From Deltaproteobacteria bacterium (lineage in GTDB: Bacteria > SAR324 > NAC60-12): DNA of 11,830 nt. The notes beneath the pieces were generated by a model that saw nothing but the letters and a program-made list of their open reading frames with translations, was not told the origin of the DNA and made no database searches. Position numbers and translations under genes: made by a program. Below are positions 1 through 6,612 of the stretch, one piece after another. The stretch's first letter is position 1. Each line of letters starts with the position of its first letter. The stretch is from contig PBZZ01000086.1 in NCBI GenBank assembly GCA_002730365.1, positions 1 through 11,830 of the forward strand, given 5' to 3'.

Positions 1-1
1 A

Positions 2-763
2 ATCAATCAACTCAAAGAAGCATTTCAACAAAACGGTTATGTTGTTGTGCCAAACTTTTTGGACTCCAATGAACTAAGAAACGTACAGAAAAACATTGAA
101 AGACTGATCCAAATTACTCATCAAAAACGTAATTATGAGCATGCGTTTTACGCTAACAAGCACGACAAAAGCTCACTGAAGCAACTCCACCGAATTGAAG
201 AAGACGAATTTTTCAAAACGTATTCGATCAGTACCAAGTGGAGTTCCTTAGCTAGTGTTTTACTAGATGAGAAAGTTGAACCTACATTGGCACTGGAGTG
301 GTTCAACAAACCGCCCAATTATTTCCACGAGACACCACCACATCAGGATAATTTTTACTTTTGTTTTGAGCCTCCCCAAGCACTCACAATCTGGTTAGCC
401 CTAGACCATGCAGATCACCAGACCGGATGCTTGCACTTCATTCCAGGCTCACACTTACAGGGAATTCGCCCTCACCAGCTTTCTGGTAATCTGGGCTTTT
501 CTCAAACGATTACGGATTTTACCGAGAAAGAGCAACAAATTGGAGTTGCTGTCACTGCAAACCCGGGGGATGCCGTTATTCATCACGCAGAGACGATCCA
601 CTGGGCAGGTAGCAACCAAACCACAGACCGGAATCGAGCTGCTTTGGCGATGGTTTTCAAAGCTGCTACTTGTCAACGTAACCAGCAAAGATTTGAGGCC
701 TATCAACGAAGCGCAAAACCATTCATTCAACAAGAACTCCGTTTGGCAGAGGTTGTTGGATGA
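2..763 (+). CDS. Phytanoyl-CoA dioxygenase (PhyH) family oxygenase, 5' end outside the window
   Basis: Probable Fe(II)/2-oxoglutarate-dependent oxygenase that hydroxylates a small organic substrate in the cytoplasm. Numbering from the GTG at 47, the sequence shows the metal motif HQD (H99, D101), the family block WLALDHAD...GCLHFIPGSH (116-136), and a distal block GDAVIHHAETIHWAGSN (174-190) with the likely third iron ligand H185 and 2-oxoglutarate-binding R197. The GTG at 47 is probably not the true start. The frame is open back to base 2, and the 15 extra codons (INQLKEAFQQNGYVV) give the usual PhyH N-terminus that runs straight into VPNFLDSNEL, so the gene begins left of the window. Its stop overlaps the next gene's start (ATGA, 760-763), which indicates translational coupling. 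Family assignment is secure; the substrate is unknown, since PhyH-like enzymes act on very diverse molecules. Confidence 0.88.
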   Translation: MNQLKEAFQQNGYVVVPNFLDSNELRNVQKNIERLIQITHQKRNYEHAFYANKHDKSSLKQLHRIEEDEFFKTYSISTKWSSLASVLLDEKVEPTLALEWFNKPPNYFHETPPHQDNFYFCFEPPQALTIWLALDHADHQTGCLHFIPGSHLQGIRPHQLSGNLGFSQTITDFTEKEQQIGVAVTANPGDAVIHHAETIHWAGSNQTTDRNRAALAMVFKAATCQRNQQRFEAYQRSAKPFIQQELRLAEVVG

Positions 764-1566
764 GCAGCATCAATGAAAGCAAAACCATCCAACAATTGTT
801 TGATCTCACTGGTACCGTGAGCTTGGTGACTGGTGCCTGTGGCCACTTGGGGAAAGCCATTGCACAGGGCTTGGCCGAAGCTGGTTCGAGTGTAGTGGTC
901 AGTAGTCGTGAGGAGAATAAAGCTGTTCAATTTGCTCAGCAATTGCCGAGACCAGTGCAGCAGACTCACTTGGGAATTCAGTTGGATCAATTGGATGAGA
1001 CTTCCCGTCAAGCTGGGATTCAAAGAGTTCAAGCAGAATACGGAAGGATTGATACGTTGGTCAACAACGGCCACTTCCCACTTTCTGCCGACTTGAACTC
1101 AGTCACAGAAGAAGAATTCAAGGTTCAATTGTCTAATGCCTCGGCTTACTTTTTCCTGGCAAAGGCTATCTGTGATTTGGCGGTTGCCCAACAACGGCAG
1201 ACTTCCATCATTATGCTAGGTTCCATGTATGGTTCTGTGGGGTCGTATCCTGATGCGTATGAGGGTGTTTCTCCAGCTAGTCCTGTGGCCTATCACACCT
1301 TGAAAGGCGGCATTCTGCAGATGACGCGACACTTAGCGGTCTATTGGGCATCTAAGGGAGTTCGGGTCAACAGCTTGAGCCCTGGTCCATTTCCGGGTCC
1401 GAGTGCTCCTAAGGCGATGGTACAGCGCCTTGAACAGAAAAGCCCGATGAAACGAATGGGTCAGCCGGATGAATTGAAAGGAGCTATCGTGTTTCTAGCC
1501 AGTCCAGCCAGCAGCTACATGACTGGACAAAATCTTGTCATCGACGGAGGATGGACCGCATGGTAG
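760..1566 (+). CDS. Short-chain dehydrogenase/reductase (classical SDR)
   Basis: NAD(P)-dependent oxidoreductase of 268 residues, the usual size for classical SDRs. The Rossmann glycine motif TGACGHLG lies at 24-31. The catalytic set is S155 (in GSMYG), Y178 and K182 (YHTLK, the YxxxK motif), followed by the PGP loop at 208-210 and the C-terminal FLASPASSYMTGQ...DGGW signature. An Arg at 50 after the second strand, with no acidic residue there, hints at NADP(H) rather than NAD(H); this is inference. The usual NNAG motif reads NNGH (102-105). The ATG at 760 overlaps the upstream stop and has a good ribosome site, AGAGG at 748-752, seven bases away. It probably oxidises an alcohol or reduces a carbonyl on the substrate shared with the flanking oxygenase and fusion enzyme. 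Family certain, substrate unknown. Confidence 0.92.
   Translation: MSSINESKTIQQLFDLTGTVSLVTGACGHLGKAIAQGLAEAGSSVVVSSREENKAVQFAQQLPRPVQQTHLGIQLDQLDETSRQAGIQRVQAEYGRIDTLVNNGHFPLSADLNSVTEEEFKVQLSNASAYFFLAKAICDLAVAQQRQTSIIMLGSMYGSVGSYPDAYEGVSPASPVAYHTLKGGILQMTRHLAVYWASKGVRVNSLSPGPFPGPSAPKAMVQRLEQKSPMKRMGQPDELKGAIVFLASPASSYMTGQNLVIDGGWTAW
1546..1550 (+). promoter_or_regulatory. Ribosome binding site of the fusion gene, which decides its start
   Basis: GGAGG lies inside the last codons of the SDR gene. It directly abuts the ATG at 1551, which is too close for normal initiation, but is nine bases from the in-frame ATG at 1560. The likely true start of the fusion gene is therefore 1560 (MVALSTAQ), overlapping the SDR stop by seven bases (ATGGTAG). 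Confidence 0.6.
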
Positions 1567-3887
1567 CGCTTTCTACAGCACAACATCAGCTATTGGATCC
1601 GAGCCAGCATGTAGTCACTGCCACAGACCAGCAGATTGTGCAGACACTCTCTGATTTTTTGCCGAATCGCATCATTGATATTCACACGCATTTGTACAAC
1701 CTGACTGATTTGCAAAAAACACCCACAACCGTTGAAGCAGATGGCGTGACGCTTCGCTCAACCATGAGTCATTGGCTGGAGCAGCGAGTGGAGCAGTACC
1801 TATCCTTTCCATTTCCGCTGAAAGACCTGCCTTTTGCTGAAGCCAATGAACACATTTTTCAGGAATCGCACAAGCACGATTTTGTTCATGGATTGATGAT
1901 CATTGGACCAACTGATGATCCAGATCAAGTACGTGAAACTGTACAGCAGCATTCCTTCCGTGGCTTCAAGTGCTACCACCACTACGCCTCTCGCAATAAT
2001 ACTTTTGAGGCGAACATCGAAGAGTTCTTACCTGACTGGGCCTGGGAGATCGCTGATCAACAGAATCTAATCATCATGCTGCATCTGGTGAAAGCGCAGG
2101 CGCTGAGTGACCCAAACAACCTGAGCTACTTGCAAGATCAGCTATCCCGATTCAAGAATGCCAAATTGGTTCTGGCTCACTGTGCCCGGGGATTTGCTGC
2201 AAAGAATACCATAGAGGGATTGAACGCAGTGCGGCAGTTTGAAAACGTCTTTTTTGATAGCTCTGCGGTCTGTGAACCAACCTCCATGGAAGCGATCATT
2301 CGTGCAACCGGCATCACCCGGCTGATGTATGGCTCAGACTATCCTGTCTCCCAGATGCGAGGAAAAGCTATCAGCCTCGCCAATGGCTTCAAGTGGTTGA
2401 ACCAAAGTTCGTCAACTGGTCAGGATTCTTCTTTTGGAGAATTCACGCTGGTGGGTATTGAGTCCTTGCTAGCGCTGCAGGTCGCCGCGCAGCTATGCTC
2501 GCTGAAAGACTCTGATCTGGAATATATCTTTTACAAAAATGCCTTCCACCTGCTAGGGTTAGACGCTTCTTATGAAAGTGCGCGCAACCTTGAGCAATAT
2601 GAATTGGCAAAAACTATGATTCCTGGCGGTACTCAACTGCTCAGTAAAAAACCTGAGTTGATGGCACCCGACTACTGGCCTGCCTACTACACCCAGGCAA
2701 CAGGTTGTGAGATCATCGATGAGGGTGGAAACCACTTTCTCGACATGGCTTCCAACGCGGTGCTCTCCTGCCTGCTTGGATATGCTGATCCTGATGTGAA
2801 CAACGCTGTGCTACGCCGAGTTCAGTTGGGCTCCATGTCTTCCTTGTCCAATTATGATGAAGTGCGGTTGGCAGAACGCCTTCTGGAGATTCATCCTTGG
2901 GCTCAAATGGTTCGCTATGCTCGAACTGGTGGGGAGGCAATGACAATGGCTGTGCGAATTGCGAGAGCAGTCACGGGTCGGGACAAGGTAGCGATATGTG
3001 GTTATCATGGTTGGCATGACTGGTATCTAGCCGTCAATTTGGAGGACGGCCCAAATGGCTTACAAGATCATCTACTTCCTGGACTAGATCCACTGGGAGT
3101 TCCTGCCGGCTTGAAAGGCACAGCGTTGCCGTTTCGATATAATCAGCTAGCTGAGTTGGAAGAAATCTTCGCTCATCATCAACTGGCTGCCGTGGTGATG
3201 GAAACGACTCGTGGAGTGGAGCCAGAAAACCAATTCCTGGAAAAAGTCCGAAAGTTGGCGACACAACACGGCACGAAGCTGATTTTTGACGAGATTTCGA
3301 TTGGTTGGCGGCTTCGCCTAGGAGGAGCCCACCTTAAGTATAAGGTGACACCTGATATTGCGGTGTTTGCCAAGGCCTTGAGCAACGGCTATCCCATGGG
3401 TGCAGTGATCGGGCAAGCCTCGGAAATGAAATTTTTTGAGAGAACCTTCATCTCCAGCGCCTATTGGTCTGAATCAATTGGACCCACAGCTGCGTTGGCT
3501 GCCGTGGAAAAGATGATGCGCTTGGATGTGCCAGCACACCTGCATTGGATTGGTAGATACTTCATGAAACGCTGGTTAGAGCTAGGACAGTCCTGCCGGT
3601 TGCCAACTTTTATCAAGGGACGTCCGGAGTTGGTGCAACTTGGCTTTGAGCACGAACAAGCCAACCGCATCATGACCCTGTTCACTCGCTTGATGCTTCA
3701 GCAGGGAATCATGGCTGGATCCAGTTTCAATCCCACCCTTGTCCATCAAGAGCGTCACCTAGATCACTATTTTGAGAAAGCAGAGGCTTGCTTTGATCAA
3801 ATCAATCAGCAGTTGAAGTCCGGGCAATTTTATGATCAGAAAGCGTTCGAAACCAAGCACACGGGTTTTGCCCGATTAGTCAATTGA
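1551..3887 (+). CDS. Fusion protein: amidohydrolase-2 domain joined to a GSA-aminomutase-like class III aminotransferase
   Basis: A 778-residue two-enzyme protein (775 if it starts at 1560, as the ribosome site suggests). Residues about 41-336 are an amidohydrolase-2 (PF04909-like) TIM barrel with metal motif DIHTH (H45, H47), K140, H178 (IIMLH), H210 (LVLAH) and D263 (YGSDYP). Residues about 350-760 are a PLP enzyme resembling glutamate-1-semialdehyde 2,1-aminomutase: entry motif MIPGGTQ (356-361), TGGEA (459-463), GYHGWHDWY (484-492), the PLP-ring Asp D580 in LIFDE, and Schiff-base Lys K608 in FAKALSNGYPMG. Both active sites look intact, so this is a true bifunctional protein and not a decayed remnant. 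The frame is continuous with no stop or visible frameshift. The likely role is hydrolysis, decarboxylation or lactone opening plus transamination or a 1,2-amino shift on linked intermediates. It is unlikely to serve haem synthesis, given the fusion and neighbours. Family calls are strong; the reaction is unknown. Confidence 0.9.
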   Translation: MDRMVALSTAQHQLLDPSQHVVTATDQQIVQTLSDFLPNRIIDIHTHLYNLTDLQKTPTTVEADGVTLRSTMSHWLEQRVEQYLSFPFPLKDLPFAEANEHIFQESHKHDFVHGLMIIGPTDDPDQVRETVQQHSFRGFKCYHHYASRNNTFEANIEEFLPDWAWEIADQQNLIIMLHLVKAQALSDPNNLSYLQDQLSRFKNAKLVLAHCARGFAAKNTIEGLNAVRQFENVFFDSSAVCEPTSMEAIIRATGITRLMYGSDYPVSQMRGKAISLANGFKWLNQSSSTGQDSSFGEFTLVGIESLLALQVAAQLCSLKDSDLEYIFYKNAFHLLGLDASYESARNLEQYELAKTMIPGGTQLLSKKPELMAPDYWPAYYTQATGCEIIDEGGNHFLDMASNAVLSCLLGYADPDVNNAVLRRVQLGSMSSLSNYDEVRLAERLLEIHPWAQMVRYARTGGEAMTMAVRIARAVTGRDKVAICGYHGWHDWYLAVNLEDGPNGLQDHLLPGLDPLGVPAGLKGTALPFRYNQLAELEEIFAHHQLAAVVMETTRGVEPENQFLEKVRKLATQHGTKLIFDEISIGWRLRLGGAHLKYKVTPDIAVFAKALSNGYPMGAVIGQASEMKFFERTFISSAYWSESIGPTAALAAVEKMMRLDVPAHLHWIGRYFMKRWLELGQSCRLPTFIKGRPELVQLGFEHEQANRIMTLFTRLMLQQGIMAGSSFNPTLVHQERHLDHYFEKAEACFDQINQQLKSGQFYDQKAFETKHTGFARLVN

Positions 3888-3983
3888 TAGACCTCCAATC
3901 AACAACGCAACGAAAAGGAGTTGCCTATGAAGCATTGATTTCTTAATGATCTTTTTCCTGTTAATTTTCAAGCGAGTTAACCA
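3888..3983 (+). promoter_or_regulatory. Spacer before the importer genes, with a strong unused ribosome site and a 3-codon ORF
   Basis: This is the largest gap inside the plus-strand run (96 bases). It holds AAAAGGAG (3913-3920), which lies largely in the loop of a short hairpin (GCAAC 3907-3911 with GTTGC 3920-3924). An ATG follows at 3927 that opens a frame of only three codons (Met-Lys-His-stop, 3927-3938). The binding-protein ATG at 3984 has only a weak site (GCGAG, 3972-3976). A poor sigma70-like pair (TTGATT 3935-3940, TGTTAA 3959-3964) could be a promoter, but I would not rely on it. No terminator is visible, so read-through from the enzyme genes is possible. Confidence 0.4.
3927..3938 (+). 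other. Three-codon mini-ORF (Met-Lys-His), possible relic or leader of the binding-protein gene
   Basis: ATG at 3927 sits six bases after the strong ribosome site AAAAGGAG and ends at TGA 3936-3938. The 18 bases from 3927 match the 18 bases from the binding-protein start (3984) at 13 positions, including ATGAA and GATTTCTT at identical spacing. The real gene has CGA where this copy has the stop TGA. It could be a decayed duplicate of the signal-peptide start, a translated leader, or chance. Confidence 0.25.
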
Positions 3984-5597
3984 ATGAAAATCCGATTTCT
4001 TTTGCCGCTCGTTGTTGCGCTTTGTTTCAGTACTCAGCTATTGGCGATGCCCAAGAACAGTAATCAACTTTCAGATCCACGAGTTCGTCAGGCAATTGCC
4101 TATGCGATTGACATGGACACCATTCAAGAAACCCTGCTCGAAGGTAAGGCCATCGTTGCGGATAGTCATATCCCGAACGGCCCCTTCAAAAAGCCTGGTC
4201 TTCCTAAATATTCTTACGATCCAGATAAGGCCCGTCAGTTACTGAAAGCAGCCAATTGGGACTCGAGCCAGGAACTTGACATGGTTTACTACTACAGTGA
4301 CCAACTAACTGTTGACTTAATGACCGCCATTCAAGCCTACTTGAGTGATGTCGGCGTCAAGATGAATTTTCGAAAACTTGAGGGAGATGTTGGTGCCCAG
4401 CTTTGGACGGCACCAAAGGATCCTCAGAACGGCCCTTCCGCAGTGAAATGGGACCTAGCGTATGGAGCTCATGGGCCACTAGCACTACAAGAATACTTCA
4501 GCCGCTACAAGACTGGAGAAATGTCCATCTCACCAGCAGATGCCAAGTTGGATGGAATGATTGATGTTCTGACCAGCACCGCGGATATCGATGCTCAGAA
4601 AAAGATCTTCTTCGAAATGGAAGATTACATTCAGAACGAACTCTTTACCCTACCCCTTTACTACCAGCAGGCTTTTATCTATGAGAGTAACAAGGTTAAC
4701 CGCAATGGTCAGATCTACGGCAACCCTCAATACAATTACGATTGGGATATAGCCAAGTGGACTGTTGAGCCCGACGCTAGTGGTAAAATGGTAATGAACA
4801 CCAACACCGGCCCCACAGAGTTTTTTGATCATCCTTGGTTCAACCCTGGCTTATTCATCACAAACAAAGTTCTTCATGATCGGCTGATTACATGTGATGG
4901 TGGTTTAGCACCAACACGACCCAAAATGGCAAAATATTATAATCTAAGCAAGGACGCCAAGACTCTAATTTTCGAGCTGAGAGATGGTCTACAGTGGCAC
5001 GACGGATCAGCGATAACCGCTGAGGAGATCCAGTGGAACATCGAGTTGGCTCTCAAAGTCCCTAATATTATGCCGATCTTCAAGACGACTTTTAGTTATC
5101 TGGAAGGTGCGAAAGACTTCATGGACGGCTCCGCATCCAACATATCCGGAATAGCTGTCAACGGCAATAAGATCACCTTGTCTTTTGCTCAAGTAGATCC
5201 CAATGTCCTACTGACTTTTAGTCAATGGGCTCCTTTGCCACGTAAATATTTGGAAGATGTAGATCCTGCAAAGTTCCAGCAGCATCCGTTCTGGCAAAAT
5301 CCAATAGGGTCGGGTCCCTATAAGGTAAAAGAAGTCAAGATGAATGATTACTTGGTCATGGTCCCATTTGAGAACTACCACGAGGGAGTGGCTCGGATTG
5401 ATGAGATCGTCGCCTATCCAAGTAATGACAACGATGCTAATCTCGTTAAGAATGCCTTAGCTGGCAAGCTTGACTATGGTTTCACAAAGAACGTGGCAGA
5501 TGTTAAATCTCTCGAAGAGATGGACCACATGCGTGTCTATCCTGCAGACATTCCATACACTAGAATGATCTGGTTCAACAAGTACGCAAAAAACTAA
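3984..5597 (+). CDS. Periplasmic solute-binding protein, SBP family 5 (DppA/OppA-like), apparently circularly permuted
   Basis: This 537-residue substrate-binding component belongs to the Dpp-type importer encoded next. Residues 1-21 are a Sec signal peptide (MKIRFLLPLVVALC..., likely cleaved after QLLA) with no lipobox, so the protein should be periplasmic. The start is fixed by an in-frame TAA at 3978. The order of the mature protein is unusual. Residues 25-261 match what is normally the second half: SDPRVRQAIAYAID (30-43), the DPDKARQLLKAA block (79-90), then the C-terminal IFFEMEDYIQNELFTLPLYY block (208-227) and NYDWDIAKWTV (251-261). Residues 262-537 match what is normally the first half: the N-terminal TEFFDHPWFNPGLF...LHDRL region (278-301), LRDGLQWHDGSAITAEEIQW (332-351), IGSGPYKV (441-448), and finally TRMIWFN (526-532), where the normal chain would continue into SDPRVRQAI. 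Each part occurs once and total length is normal. Family 5 is certain from the motifs and the neighbours. The permutation is read from motif order alone. Confidence 0.9.
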   Translation: MKIRFLLPLVVALCFSTQLLAMPKNSNQLSDPRVRQAIAYAIDMDTIQETLLEGKAIVADSHIPNGPFKKPGLPKYSYDPDKARQLLKAANWDSSQELDMVYYYSDQLTVDLMTAIQAYLSDVGVKMNFRKLEGDVGAQLWTAPKDPQNGPSAVKWDLAYGAHGPLALQEYFSRYKTGEMSISPADAKLDGMIDVLTSTADIDAQKKIFFEMEDYIQNELFTLPLYYQQAFIYESNKVNRNGQIYGNPQYNYDWDIAKWTVEPDASGKMVMNTNTGPTEFFDHPWFNPGLFITNKVLHDRLITCDGGLAPTRPKMAKYYNLSKDAKTLIFELRDGLQWHDGSAITAEEIQWNIELALKVPNIMPIFKTTFSYLEGAKDFMDGSASNISGIAVNGNKITLSFAQVDPNVLLTFSQWAPLPRKYLEDVDPAKFQQHPFWQNPIGSGPYKVKEVKMNDYLVMVPFENYHEGVARIDEIVAYPSNDNDANLVKNALAGKLDYGFTKNVADVKSLEEMDHMRVYPADIPYTRMIWFNKYAKN

Positions 5598-5608
5598 GTC
5601 ACTACTTT

Positions 5609-5643
5609 AATCCAGCACCTACAACGGAGGCAGGTGCTGGATT
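5609..5643 (+). promoter_or_regulatory. Strong hairpin between binding-protein and permease genes
   Basis: A perfect 12-bp inverted repeat (AATCCAGCACCT at 5609-5620, AGGTGCTGGATT at 5632-5643) encloses an 11-base loop. No U-tract follows, so it is a poor intrinsic terminator. Hairpins in this position of binding-protein operons (malE-malF is the classic case) protect the upstream message and lower permease expression, and that role fits here. The loop carries GGAGG (5626-5630), but it is 22 bases from the permease ATG, too far to serve it directly. Confidence 0.7.
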
Positions 5644-5652
5644 TAGGCTTTC

Positions 5653-6612
5653 ATGTTCATATATTTCACCCGAAGACTCTTATACTTGATTCCCATGCTA
5701 CTGGGAATCAGCTTCCTCATCTACCTGGGGTTAGAACTAACCCCGGGAGACATCCTTTCTTACTTATTACCTCCCGAAGCCATTGCCGATATGAAGCCAG
5801 AAGAACTGGCGGCTATGCGAGAAGCTCTTGGCTTAAACGACCCTTTCATAATACGTTATATCTACTGGCTAGGTGGCATTCTGCAAGGAGATTTCGGCTA
5901 CAGCTTAGCCAGTGGGGTTCCAATTTCTCAGTTAGTTTTAGAGCGGGTTCCAGCAACTTTGGAACTGTCTGTAGCTGCGCTATTATTTTCGACTTTTTTA
6001 GGAGTCATTCTAGGTTCGATTAGTGCTCTGAGACGAGGTTCCCTGCTAGACAACTCACTGACTATCTTTGGCATGATTGGAGTTTCGATTCCTGAGTTCA
6101 TTTTTGGTCTGAGCGCCTTGGTCATCTTTGCGCTGCAATTGGAGTGGCTCCCGGTAGGCAAGAGACTGATGCCCGGATATGACAGCTACTGGGATCATAT
6201 GCCACATCTCGTAATGCCAGCTATGGTCCTGGGGCTAATCATGACTGCTGGAGTAATGCGCTACACCCGTTCGAGCATGCTTGACTCCCTAAACAAAGAA
6301 TTTATTCGGACAGCTCGTAGCAAGGGAATCCCCGAGTGGAGAATCAATTTCATCCACGGCCTTCGCGTTGCCCTAATTCCTGTCGTAGTGCTGATTGGTT
6401 TCCGACTGCCGATGCTGATTGGTGGAACCGTGATCATCGAACAGGTTTTTCAATGGCCTGGCATAGGTAATCTATTCGTGAACGCCGTTCGAGGTCAAAA
6501 CTACCCGCTGGTGATGATGATTTCTTTCCTATCTGTGACCGCAGTGCTGTTTGCCAGTTTCTTGATTGACCTGCTGACCGCGCTGCTAGATCCAAGGATA
6601 AAACTTGAGTGA
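5653..6612 (+). CDS. ABC importer inner-membrane permease, DppB/OppB type
   Basis: First permease of the importer, 319 residues, the normal length for this family. The N-terminus MFIYFTRRLLYLIPMLLGIS...LELTPGD is the classic DppB/GsiC opening, with a first membrane segment at about 9-28. Further membrane segments lie near 101-125, 133-162, 186-204, 238-262 and 284-310. The cytoplasmic EAA loop that docks with the ATPases is at about 216-243 (EFIRTARSKGIPEWRINFIH...). The QVFQWPGIGNLFVNAV motif is at 264-279, and the protein ends with LLDPRIKLE, as usual in this family. The start at 5653 has only a weak ribosome site (AGG, 5645-5647), just below the hairpin, consistent with lower expression than the binding protein. 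It forms a heterodimer with the next gene product. The transported solute cannot be deduced; the Dpp/Opp class includes peptide, opine, nickel and sugar-oligomer importers. Confidence 0.95.
   Translation: MFIYFTRRLLYLIPMLLGISFLIYLGLELTPGDILSYLLPPEAIADMKPEELAAMREALGLNDPFIIRYIYWLGGILQGDFGYSLASGVPISQLVLERVPATLELSVAALLFSTFLGVILGSISALRRGSLLDNSLTIFGMIGVSIPEFIFGLSALVIFALQLEWLPVGKRLMPGYDSYWDHMPHLVMPAMVLGLIMTAGVMRYTRSSMLDSLNKEFIRTARSKGIPEWRINFIHGLRVALIPVVVLIGFRLPMLIGGTVIIEQVFQWPGIGNLFVNAVRGQNYPLVMMISFLSVTAVLFASFLIDLLTALLDPRIKLE

Noticed and set aside
47..763. GTG at 47 as the start of the oxygenase
   Set aside because: The frame is open to the window edge and the upstream codons match the usual PhyH N-terminus, so the true start is outside the window.
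3984..4046. Lipoprotein signal in the binding protein
   Set aside because: C14 is preceded by Val-Ala-Leu, not the Gly/Ala/Ser needed just before a lipobox Cys, and it lies inside the hydrophobic core.
3984..5597. Explaining the unusual binding protein as two truncated genes or a collapsed tandem repeat
   Set aside because: Collapse of tandem copies would give a normal-order gene, and two truncated genes would not share one open frame with a signal peptide in front and no repeated segment. A chimeric assembly cannot be fully excluded without reads.
5609..5652. Intrinsic terminator after the binding-protein gene
   Set aside because: The stem is strong but is not followed by a run of T, and the permease genes of the same importer follow at once.
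5634..6023. 129-codon plus-strand open frame overlapping the DppB-type permease
   Set aside because: It is a shifted frame of the permease gene with no family features.
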